Positions 25,211-32,710 of a DNA stretch of 50,614 bases are shown here, piece after piece (position 1 is the first letter of the stretch; every line of letters starts with the position of its first letter). The notes under the pieces are model-generated. The model was not told the origin of the DNA. It ran no database searches and was given only the letters and a program-made list of their open reading frames with translations. Source of the stretch: Herbaspirillum sp. (GTDB lineage: Bacteria; Pseudomonadota; Gammaproteobacteria; Burkholderiales; Burkholderiaceae_D); contig JAQGLY010000006.1 of the NCBI GenBank assembly GCA_028292625.1, forward strand, positions 1 to 50,614, given 5' to 3'. Both the position numbers and the translations under genes were made by a program.

Positions 25211-25893
25211 ACATGATTAAATCCACCTCTTATCTCAGAATCAAAGACCATCTGCAACGCCTTTTAACCACTTCATCTTTTGCCCTGTTCATACGGGAAT
25301 GGATCGCCAAGCCAACCGCGGTGGGCGCCATCTGTCCAAGTTCCCGCCGGCTGGCGCAGCAAATTGCCTGGCAAGTTCCGGATGGCGATGGCGCCGTCGT
25401 CGAACTGGGCGGCGGCACCGGTGCGGTGACACGGGTGCTGCTCGACTGTGGAATTGATCCGAAACGGCTGATCGTCATCGAACGTTCCGCGCCATTTGCC
25501 GAGCATCTGCAACGATCTTTTCCGAAGGTCCGGGTCATCTGCGGTGATGCAACGAGGCTCAGACAGCTTCTTCCGCGAAATTGCCGGGTCGATGCGATCG
25601 TTTCCTGCTTACCGTTGCGCTCCCTGCCCAGCCGTGAGGCAGCGGCGATCGTGGCGCAATGGCACGATACGCTTCCAGAGAATGGCGTCGTCGTTCAGTT
25701 TACCTATGACATCCGACCTATAACAAAACGCACAATCCATCACGCCGATTTCGTGGTCCGCTCAAGTCGCATCATCTGGGCTAATTTACCACCGGCACGT
25801 ATCGTGACGATGCATAAGCATATCGAAAAAAATGCATCCGCGAAGACGATGGCACCATTGCCGTTTGGCAACCCAGTAAATTGCCCGGACTAG
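25207..25893 (+). CDS. PmtA-like SAM-dependent methyltransferase
   Basis: A 228-residue class I methyltransferase resembling the Rhodobacter/Agrobacterium phosphatidylethanolamine N-methyltransferase group and rRNA dimethyladenosine transferases. The N-terminal region (FIREWIAKPTAVGAICPSSRRLAQQIA) is characteristic of the PmtA-like group. SAM motif I is VVELGGGTGAVTRVLL, followed by IVIERSAPFAEHL and VICGDATRLRQLL; IVSCLPLRSLP takes the place of the usual catalytic segment. No membrane helices are seen, which fits a peripheral membrane enzyme. I infer methylation of a membrane lipid. Divergent placement next to a PmrAB/QseBC-like system and a shared box suggests envelope remodelling under its control. 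Confidence 0.75.
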   Translation: MNMIKSTSYLRIKDHLQRLLTTSSFALFIREWIAKPTAVGAICPSSRRLAQQIAWQVPDGDGAVVELGGGTGAVTRVLLDCGIDPKRLIVIERSAPFAEHLQRSFPKVRVICGDATRLRQLLPRNCRVDAIVSCLPLRSLPSREAAAIVAQWHDTLPENGVVVQFTYDIRPITKRTIHHADFVVRSSRIIWANLPPARIVTMHKHIEKNASAKTMAPLPFGNPVNCPD

Positions 25894-25997
25894 GAGCGTC
25901 CAGGGCATTCGTGGGCGGCGCGCGTCGCCTTGGCCAGGTCGACGACTTTCTGGAATGTAGCTAGCGGATACATGCCGTCGTATCGCCAGCTTGCCAT
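25890..25997 (-). CDS. possible 35-aa protein after the acid phosphatase gene
   Basis: This short frame begins MASWRYDGMYPLATFQKVV, then contains DLAKATRAAHE and ends CPGRS. It starts 9 bases after the acid phosphatase stop in the same direction, and its stop overlaps the last codons of the convergent methyltransferase gene. There is no clear ribosome binding site. The peptide looks like a compact amphipathic helix, but I do not recognise a family, and chance is possible. Confidence 0.25.
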   Translation of the reverse strand: MASWRYDGMYPLATFQKVVDLAKATRAAHECPGRS

Positions 25998-26006
25998 CCG
26001 GAAAGT

Positions 26007-26717
26007 TTAGTTACTGGCGACCGGCAAACTCAGAGCACGACGCAATTCGGTTTTGGCGGCAGCCAATTCCTTCCGATATTGCGGATTGCTGTCCATCATC
26101 GCATGGGTGGCGTAAGCAACCATCTTGCTGGCCTCGATATCGGTCGGATAGTGCACGCCGCATACCAGGCGGTTGTGCGCATACTCGTCGGCGCGCGCAA
26201 GAATGGCGTCGCGCTTTTCAGGAACCATTTCGACCAGAGCCAGAGCGGCGAGATAGCCGGCGATCGTGTGCCCGCTCGGGTAGGAATCGTCCTTGGTCTT
26301 GGTTACGCAGACCGGACTGAGCGTTTTATCCAGATTGTATGGGCGTACGCGATGGAACAGCTCTTTCGGCACATTGCCGTTAACCGGCTCGTCGTTTTTC
26401 ACGCGCGCGGCAAAGACTGCCGTGACAGGCAGATTTTCAGGGGTGAATTTTTCGCCAAGCACGTTCTTGTAGATGAACATGGTTTCCAGTTGGTCATCGG
26501 CCTTTGCTTGTGCGATCTGCGCCGGGGTGCGGGTCGATTGCAGGCCGTGCAACAGAGCGAGCTCGGCTTTTGTGGTTGGCGAGTCGGCTGCCGGCGGGGT
26601 CGCCAGATACTGCTCCATATGCGTTTGCTCCGCGGAGACAAATGCGGCGTCGCGCGCATAGGCGGAACTGATGGTGAAAGCGGCGAGGCAGAGTAATGGC
26701 AATGTTAATTTTTTCAT
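26007..26717 (-). CDS. periplasmic class A acid phosphatase (PAP2/PhoN type)
   Basis: A secreted non-specific phosphomonoesterase, 236 residues. A signal peptide is evident (KKLTLPLLCLAAFTISSAYA). The class A signature is readable: KELFHRVRP (K-x6-RP), then YPSGHT, then NRLVCGVHYPTD (R-x5-H-x3-D), which carries the catalytic His and Asp; the first position is Asn instead of the usual Ser. It lies downstream of receptor, exbB, exbD and tonB on the same strand, 60 bases after tonB. I infer that it removes phosphate from an organophosphate, either before uptake by the receptor or to release a product for uptake. Confidence 0.9.
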   Translation of the reverse strand: MKKLTLPLLCLAAFTISSAYARDAAFVSAEQTHMEQYLATPPAADSPTTKAELALLHGLQSTRTPAQIAQAKADDQLETMFIYKNVLGEKFTPENLPVTAVFAARVKNDEPVNGNVPKELFHRVRPYNLDKTLSPVCVTKTKDDSYPSGHTIAGYLAALALVEMVPEKRDAILARADEYAHNRLVCGVHYPTDIEASKMVAYATHAMMDSNPQYRKELAAAKTELRRALSLPVASN

Positions 26718-26777
26718 GATGATGATTCCCCTGAAAGGTAATTAAATGTCGGTGAACTGCGGTACTTGGTCATTGCA

Positions 26778-27449
26778 TTAACGCTTGAATTCGACCCAAA
26801 CCTGATACACCCGATCGCTGCCGCGCATTTCAGCCGGCGGCTCCGGGTAATGCGCGTTCTGCACCGCTTGCAGCGCAGCCCGGTCGATCATGCCGAGACT
26901 GCTTCCGCTTAATACCCTTGCGTCACCCGGGACGGCATCGCGCAGATGGAATTCCACACGCACCCTTCCGGCAAAGTGCAACACGGCGGCGGCCGGCGGG
27001 TAATAAACCGCCGCCAGAACGGCCGAGCGTACCTTTGCGGCATATTCCGGGCTTGGGTCCGCTTTAGCGGCCACAGGCGTTGGCGGCGGCGGTGGCGCGG
27101 GCGGCGATACTGGCTCAGTAAACGCATTCGGCGTGTCCGTCGGCACAGGTGTTGCCTGCTGTGTCTGCGGCACCGGCGGCGTGGTCCGCGGTGGCGAGGG
27201 CGCATGCGGCTTGGTCGGCGCCAGCTTGGGTTTTGGCTGAACCGGCACAGGCGTCGGCTTCGCCAGTACCGGCTCCGGAGGCGCCGGCACTTCTTCCTGA
27301 ACCAGGGAAATCGGCACAGGTGTCGATAGCGCCGGCGCCGATCTGGCGCTGCTCAAGACAACGGCGCCAATGGCCAACAGCCCTGCCTCTGCCGCGATGG
27401 CAAGCAAAAACGCCTGCATGGGACGTTGACGAAAATAGGTGGCTGTCAT
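26778..27449 (-). CDS. tonB: TonB energy transducer
   Basis: TonB links the proton-driven ExbBD motor to an outer-membrane receptor. The 223-residue protein has one N-terminal TM (AFLLAIAAEAGLLAIGAVVL), a long Pro-rich periplasmic spacer with XP and KP runs (about 45-135), and a C-terminal domain with YPPAAAVLHFAGRVRVEFHL and AVQNAHYPEPP, the TonB fold with its YP motif. It starts 6 bases after the exbD stop and has AGGGA before the ATG. Its place next to a single receptor suggests a dedicated transducer. Confidence 0.9.
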   Translation of the reverse strand: MTATYFRQRPMQAFLLAIAAEAGLLAIGAVVLSSARSAPALSTPVPISLVQEEVPAPPEPVLAKPTPVPVQPKPKLAPTKPHAPSPPRTTPPVPQTQQATPVPTDTPNAFTEPVSPPAPPPPPTPVAAKADPSPEYAAKVRSAVLAAVYYPPAAAVLHFAGRVRVEFHLRDAVPGDARVLSGSSLGMIDRAALQAVQNAHYPEPPAEMRGSDRVYQVWVEFKR

Positions 27450-27455
27450 GGATCC

Positions 27456-27854
27456 CTACTTGCCTGCGGCATTGCGAGTCGCCAGCGCAAACTCGCTTGC
27501 GCCGCCATTGCGAACGGCGTCTATGACGTTCATCAGCTGCTGCAATGAGGCGGTCTGGCTGCCTGCGATCGTCACTGCCGTTTTACTGCTATCGCGCTGA
27601 CGCAGAAAATCGGTCAATTGGGCCGGCGTCATCCTGTTGTTCTCCACCAGGAGACCGCCATCCGCCTCGATTTCGACCAGCAGTTTCGGCGGCGGAATGG
27701 TCGCCGCGGTCGAGCTGGTAGGCAGTTTGGTGATATGTCCGGAGGCGGGAATCATGCGCAGCGTCAGCATGGCGAAGAACACCAGCAGAAACAGCATGAT
27801 GTCGATCATCGGAATGATTTCAATCCTCGGCTTTTTCGTATCCAGATAACGCAT
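27456..27854 (-). CDS. exbD: ExbD, TonB-system motor subunit
   Basis: A 132-residue inner-membrane protein with one N-terminal helix and a periplasmic domain. The family helix is IEIIPMIDIMLFLLVFFAML, in which the Asp of MIDIM is the proton-carrying residue. The periplasmic part includes LLVEIEADGGLLVENNRMT and VTIAGSQTASLQQLMNVIDAV. The frame opens at 27929 inside exbB; I chose the ATG at 27854, which has GAGGGG upstream and lies 1 base after the exbB stop. Confidence 0.9.
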   Translation of the reverse strand: MRYLDTKKPRIEIIPMIDIMLFLLVFFAMLTLRMIPASGHITKLPTSSTAATIPPPKLLVEIEADGGLLVENNRMTPAQLTDFLRQRDSSKTAVTIAGSQTASLQQLMNVIDAVRNGGASEFALATRNAAGK

Positions 27855-27855
27855 C

Positions 27856-28527
27856 TCAGCCCCTCGCCTGCGCGACCGCCAATCCGACCCGGCCGTGAGA
27901 GGGCGACGACATCGACACCAGATGATCATGGCGATTGACCAGCATGATCTTGATGATTTCCAGTTGATGCATCACCAGGCGAACGCGGGTGTGCAAGGCA
28001 TTGAAGAACAATACCCCGACCATGGCGATGAACAAGCCGGAAGCGGTGGCGATCAATGCTTCGGCAATGCCGCCGGTGATTTGCGATGCATTGTTTTGCG
28101 CATCGCCCAGCACATGAAATGCGTTGAACATGCCGATGATCGTGCCGAACAGGCCGAGCAACGGCGCCAGCGTGATGACGGTGTCGAGCATCCACAGCGC
28201 GCGATCGAGGGTCGGCACCTTGTGCATGATCGCTTCTTCCAGATGGCCGGCGAGCATGTCGCGGTCCTCATTGGCAGGCTCGTTCTGGACGACCGCGAAC
28301 AGACTGGCGTGCGGCAGGCGCGCCAGATTTTCGGGTAGCGGAGACAAGTCGATTTGTCCTTCTTTCATTTTCAGCCGCGCAATCAACTGCTCTCCCCCGC
28401 TCTGCATATTGGACAGATAGCGTGTCCGTTCAATGATGACTGTCAGAGCGATGAGCAGCAGGCCCAGCATCAGGTACAAAGTGCCGCCGGAGTCATTAGC
28501 CAGATCGATTAAATGGGCAATATTCAT
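27856..28527 (-). CDS. exbB: ExbB, TonB-system motor subunit
   Basis: A MotA/TolQ/ExbB-family inner-membrane protein of 223 residues that forms the proton channel with ExbD. TM1 is GGTLYLMLGLLLIALTVII. The conserved core is LDRALWMLDTVITLAPLLGLFGTIIGMFNAF, and ITGGIAEALIATASGLFIAMVGVLFFNAL is the third helix region. The longer frame starts with TTG at 28536; I prefer the ATG at 28527. An 8-bp hairpin separates it from the receptor gene upstream. Confidence 0.9.
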   Translation of the reverse strand: MNIAHLIDLANDSGGTLYLMLGLLLIALTVIIERTRYLSNMQSGGEQLIARLKMKEGQIDLSPLPENLARLPHASLFAVVQNEPANEDRDMLAGHLEEAIMHKVPTLDRALWMLDTVITLAPLLGLFGTIIGMFNAFHVLGDAQNNASQITGGIAEALIATASGLFIAMVGVLFFNALHTRVRLVMHQLEIIKIMLVNRHDHLVSMSSPSHGRVGLAVAQARG

Positions 28528-28543
28528 GATTTTCAATGAGTAT

Positions 28544-28562
28544 GGGAGAGCCGCGCTCTCCC
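28544..28562 (-). promoter_or_regulatory. intercistronic hairpin between receptor gene and exbB
   Basis: GGGAGAGC (28544-28551), a 3-nt loop, and GCTCTCCC (28555-28562) form a perfect 8-bp stem just after the receptor stop and 16 nt before the exbB start. No T run follows, so it is unlikely to be a full terminator. It may protect the receptor mRNA end or lower exbB expression relative to the receptor. Confidence 0.5.
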
Positions 28563-28582
28563 GTTGGGTTGAATGGCTTAAA

Positions 28583-30781
28583 TCAGAAGTCCAGGGTCAG
28601 CGACGTCGAAACGCTCCGCCCCGGCAACAATGCCAACTGATCGAGTGAGGATGGATTGGCACTCGAGCTGGTCGCGCTGCCGGCCGCCAACACCGCGGTA
28701 ATGTTATGTTTATTGAACAGATTATTGACGCCAAACTGAAGCTTGGCCTGTTTGAAAAACATGCCCGGCGTCTTCAACGTATAGTTCGCAAACAGATTGG
28801 TCACAGTGAATGGATCGATGGTGAAAGCTTCATTGATCACGTTGGAGGTGTTCTTGGCATTGTCGCTATAGGTTTTTCCGACGCGCTTTGCAAGCACACC
28901 GAGATCCCAGGCGCTGCGTTGATAGGTCAGGCCCAGAGTCTCCGTATCCTTTGGCGCGCCGGGAACCCACTTGTTATTGTTGGCGTATTTGGCGGAGCCG
29001 TAGGTGCCGTTCAGATAGATGTTGAATCCTCCGCCCAGAATGACATTGCCTTCCGCTTCGATGCCCTTGCTGATTTGCGTGCCGCTGAGGTAGTAAGTGA
29101 CATTGCCGCTACCGTCGCTGATCGCAGTATAGGCGCCGTCAAGCCGGGTGTAATAGACGTCGAAATCCAGCGTGTACCGATCCGACTTCCATACTGTGCC
29201 GGTCTGGTAAGACTTGGCGTATTGCGGTTTGGGAGCTGTTGACACTTGTGCGTTCGGTACGTCGAACACCGAGGTTGGCGGGATCAGATCGCCCGTTCCA
29301 TACTGAGCGTAAATCGACCAGTTCGGTTGCAACAGATAGTGCGCATCCAGCGATGGCAGCACGTCGTGGTAAGTGACGGAATTATCGATGCTCGCGGCGC
29401 CGCCGAGATTGCCGACAGCGCCGCCGTTATCGGCCAGATGCGTGTAGACCTGCTTGTAGAAGGCGTATTTAATGCCCGGCGTGATTTTCAGGCGGTCCGT
29501 GACCTTGAATTCAAATTCCGCAAACGGCTGTACCGTAGTGGTTTGATATCGTTCGTTGAAGTTGGGGACGGCGGCATCTACCCAGGTCAAAGGATTTGAC
29601 GGGATCTGGTAACGATAGCTTTTGGCATAGTCGGTCCAGAGGCCGGTGCGGAAAGTGCCCATGGCCGATTCGTTGCTCAGACGCAGCAGGTTGCCGCTGG
29701 TGCGATATGAGTTGAGCTTATCCGTGGCGGAAGTGGCGTTGATGGTGGTGCCGTTATAGTTCTGCTTGTTCCAGTATCGGTACGAGTAGAGTTTGTCGTC
29801 CAGTTTCCAGCCGTTTCCGAGGTTGGACGTAATGCCGATGTATTCAAAATCGGTGTCGATATTGTAGAAATTGTAGCCATAATAGTTAGCCTGGCTTGGG
29901 TCTCCGCTCATCAGATAGTTGTCGCCGAACTGAGCGATCTGCGCGCGCGTAGGCCCTTTGGTATTCGGCGTGTTGGTTTTCAGATTGAGACGTGAGACGA
30001 ACAAAGTCAGCACCGTATCATCGGTAAGTACATTCTGATATTTGATCGAGGCGGCCGTACGCTGTTGCGCGTTGTATGTCTGATAGCCATCGGACTTCAT
30101 TTCCTGCGCGTTGATCATCAGGTTCTGCCTGCCGTCTTGGCCGAACTGACCCGTCTCGTGTTCGACGCTAAGCAGCTTGGTGTCCCAGGAGCCGTACGAG
30201 CCGGTGACGCTGGTGCGCTGTTGCGGTTCGAGATCGCGCGACAGAAAATTGATCGCTCCGTTGAAAGTCGCCTGCCCGATTGTCGCAGCCGAACCGGGGC
30301 TGCGATCGACCACAGCTCCGCCTATGAATTGGCTGGGGAACCAGACCCAGGAGTGATGGCTGACGCCGTTGGTATCCTGAAAAGGAATGCCATCGAAGGT
30401 CATGTTGTAATTGCCGTCGGCAAAACCGCGGAAGGTGGTTTTTGTATCGCCCAGACCGACACCGTTCGCGCTATAGTTGTACAAGCCCGGCGTCATCTGA
30501 ATGACCTGGCTGAAGTCCGAAATCGGCGAAGTGTAATTGCGTACGAAGTCATCGCCGACTACCGATTGCGCAGAGCGCGCGTCTAATGAGCTTTGCGAAA
30601 GCGCCGTCTTGGCGGCGGCTGGAACGGTGGGAGCTGCGTCGCTGCCGTAGTTCGCATCGACCGTCCCCAGATCCGTGGCCTCTGCGGCATATGTCGTATT
30701 AATGGTGCTGGCTAATAACGAGATGACGAAACAGGCTGGAATCGTCGGGCCGAAACGGACGTGATTTAAAAACCCCTTCAT
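28583..30781 (-). CDS. TonB-dependent outer-membrane receptor
   Basis: A 732-residue gated outer-membrane transporter. A signal peptide (ending TTYA-AEA) is followed by a plug domain at about 60-165 (SDFSQVIQMTPGLYNYSANG, TFRGFADGNYNMTFDGIPF). The rest is a 22-strand barrel with aromatic-rich strands and the terminal Phe (RSVSTSLTLDF) used for BAM assembly. GAGGGG stands before the ATG. It is the first gene of receptor-exbB-exbD-tonB-phosphatase. The substrate is unknown; the acid phosphatase suggests a phosphorylated or phosphate-bound nutrient. A TonB box cannot be picked out with confidence near the N-terminus. Confidence 0.92.
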   Translation of the reverse strand: MKGFLNHVRFGPTIPACFVISLLASTINTTYAAEATDLGTVDANYGSDAAPTVPAAAKTALSQSSLDARSAQSVVGDDFVRNYTSPISDFSQVIQMTPGLYNYSANGVGLGDTKTTFRGFADGNYNMTFDGIPFQDTNGVSHHSWVWFPSQFIGGAVVDRSPGSAATIGQATFNGAINFLSRDLEPQQRTSVTGSYGSWDTKLLSVEHETGQFGQDGRQNLMINAQEMKSDGYQTYNAQQRTAASIKYQNVLTDDTVLTLFVSRLNLKTNTPNTKGPTRAQIAQFGDNYLMSGDPSQANYYGYNFYNIDTDFEYIGITSNLGNGWKLDDKLYSYRYWNKQNYNGTTINATSATDKLNSYRTSGNLLRLSNESAMGTFRTGLWTDYAKSYRYQIPSNPLTWVDAAVPNFNERYQTTTVQPFAEFEFKVTDRLKITPGIKYAFYKQVYTHLADNGGAVGNLGGAASIDNSVTYHDVLPSLDAHYLLQPNWSIYAQYGTGDLIPPTSVFDVPNAQVSTAPKPQYAKSYQTGTVWKSDRYTLDFDVYYTRLDGAYTAISDGSGNVTYYLSGTQISKGIEAEGNVILGGGFNIYLNGTYGSAKYANNNKWVPGAPKDTETLGLTYQRSAWDLGVLAKRVGKTYSDNAKNTSNVINEAFTIDPFTVTNLFANYTLKTPGMFFKQAKLQFGVNNLFNKHNITAVLAAGSATSSSANPSSLDQLALLPGRSVSTSLTLDF

Positions 30782-31009
30782 TTGATACCCCTCGGAGAAT
30801 GGTTGTTATGTATGCAGACCTTAACAACCGTTTGTTTCTCCGCTATGACATTGCGGCCATTGTTGGGAAAATGTCGCGCCCGCTGTTATAAAAGTGTTTG
30901 ATGCGCGCGCCGGCGGCCGGCAATTCAAATGCCTTACGGCACTGAATTTGTCGGTGTGGCGCTATTGAAATGGCTGTTGAATAAAAGATCGAGGCCGTGC
31001 TCGCGGGCC

Positions 31010-32668
31010 TCAGGGCGTATAACCGGGGATCTTGCTTTCATCGACTTCATCGATCTGCGCCGGACGCATGAAGCGCTGCGCATAAGGCAGATAGACCTTC
31101 GAACGGACGAACACATCGAACAAGTCCGGATCGATATGATTGCGCTGGCGGAATCCGCCCAGAATCTGCAACGCTTCACTCAAGGTATTGGCGCTCCGGT
31201 AAGGCCGGTCGTTGGCGGTCAGCGCCTCGAAGATGTCGGCGATCGCCATGACCCGCGCCTGGATCGACATCTGATCGCCGCGCAAGCCTTTCGGATACCC
31301 CATGCCATCCATGCGTTCATGATGGCCGCCGGCGAATTCCGGCACATTCCGCAAATGCTTGGGCCAAGGCAAGGCCTCCAGCATTTTGATGGTGAGCGAA
31401 ATATGGTTGTTGATGATTTGCCGTTCTTCCTCATTGAGCGTCCCGGCGCGCACCTGCAGATTGGTGACTTCGTCCGCATTCAGCAGCGGCTGCGAGCTGC
31501 CGTCCGGGCCGCTCCATTGGCGCAGTGAAATCCGAGCGATGTGTTCCTGCAGTTCCGGCGACATCCGCTCGCCGCCGATATTGGCCTTGCGCACAGCGGC
31601 GCGATCGCTTTCCAGCGCCGCCGTCTCTTCCCGGAACGTCTGTTCCAGGGCCTCCAGTTGCGCGGCGTCGGCGCCGGCGCCCAGCGCCAGACGGGCGCGC
31701 AGCATGCGGATTTCGGCATCGCGCTTCAAGACTTCGAAACGGGTATCGATCATATGGACGCGATCGAAAATGGTTTCCAGCTTGGTCGCTTTTTCAACCA
31801 CATGCACCGGCGTGGCGATCTTGCCGCAATCGTGCAGCAGCCCGGCGGTCCACAGTTCGCGCCGCTCGGGTTCGGTCATGCTGAACGAGGCCAGCGGACC
31901 TTCCTGCACAGCATGCGCGGCATCGGCCAGCAGCATCGCCAGTTCCGGCACGTGTTCGCAATGGCGGCCGGTATGCGCCGATTTTTCGTCGATGCCGATG
32001 TTGATCAGCTTGATCAGCGATTCGAACAAGGTTTCCAGCCGCACGATCAATTGCTGGTTGGTGATCGCCATCGCCGCCTGCGAAGCCAGCGCCTCGATGA
32101 AACGCTGGTCGGTTTCGGAAAAAGGCCGCAGTTCGCCGGTGACCGGATCGCGCGCATTGACCAATTGCAGGACGCCGACCAGTTCGCCGTCGTGGTCCTG
32201 CATCGAGACCGTCAAAAACGATTGCGAATGGTAATTGAATTGCTCGTCGAAGCGGCGCATGCCGGAAAAATTGAACTGGCCGGCGTGATAGACGTCGGCG
32301 ACGTTGACCGACTTGCGCGTATTGGCGGCATAGGCGGCAACCGCATCCACATTCGGCGTGCCGTCTTCGTGAAACAGCGGGATAGGCGCGATATCGGTGG
32401 CGCGGCCGCTTTTGCCGCCCTGGTATATTTCGAGCGTGTCGTTGAGATAGATATCGAATGACAGATGCCGGCCGTCCGGCGTCACGCCGTACAGGGTGCC
32501 GCCGTCGGCGTGCGTAATGCCTTTGGCCGCTCGCAGGATGCTGTCCAGCAGATGCGGGATATCCCGTGTGGCGCTCAGCGCAACGCTGAGCTCGGTGAGT
32601 TTTTCAAGGCGCAGTGCGATGTCGTCGGCGATCGCCCGGTCTTGCGCATGGTCCGCTTGCATACCCAT
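31010..32668 (-). CDS. GAF - HD-GYP cyclic-di-GMP phosphodiesterase
   Basis: A 552-residue cytoplasmic signalling enzyme. Residues about 25-205 form a GAF sensor domain (ADGGTLYGVTPDGRHLSFD, GVLQLVNARDP). The HD-GYP domain follows: HTGRHCEHV, LHDCGKIATP (HD pair at 279-280), then GGHHERMDGMGYPKGLRGD (449-465) with the GYP motif. Between HD and GYP lies an unusual insertion of about 130 residues (about 288-415), partly helical and charged. HD-GYP enzymes hydrolyse c-di-GMP (established); all metal ligands appear present. GGGGGGATGA precedes the ATG. It follows the SulP-CNB gene by 42 bases in the same direction, tying c-di-GMP to the cyclic-nucleotide module here. Confidence 0.9.
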   Translation of the reverse strand: MGMQADHAQDRAIADDIALRLEKLTELSVALSATRDIPHLLDSILRAAKGITHADGGTLYGVTPDGRHLSFDIYLNDTLEIYQGGKSGRATDIAPIPLFHEDGTPNVDAVAAYAANTRKSVNVADVYHAGQFNFSGMRRFDEQFNYHSQSFLTVSMQDHDGELVGVLQLVNARDPVTGELRPFSETDQRFIEALASQAAMAITNQQLIVRLETLFESLIKLINIGIDEKSAHTGRHCEHVPELAMLLADAAHAVQEGPLASFSMTEPERRELWTAGLLHDCGKIATPVHVVEKATKLETIFDRVHMIDTRFEVLKRDAEIRMLRARLALGAGADAAQLEALEQTFREETAALESDRAAVRKANIGGERMSPELQEHIARISLRQWSGPDGSSQPLLNADEVTNLQVRAGTLNEEERQIINNHISLTIKMLEALPWPKHLRNVPEFAGGHHERMDGMGYPKGLRGDQMSIQARVMAIADIFEALTANDRPYRSANTLSEALQILGGFRQRNHIDPDLFDVFVRSKVYLPYAQRFMRPAQIDEVDESKIPGYTP

Positions 32669-32710
32669 GATTCATCCCCCCTTTGGGAAATACCGTTTTT
32701 TTATAGTGTG

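Noticed and set aside
30782..30930. Pho box before the TonB-dependent receptor
   Set aside because: Only a single TGTCAT half-site is present on the minus strand; the second half is not recognisable.
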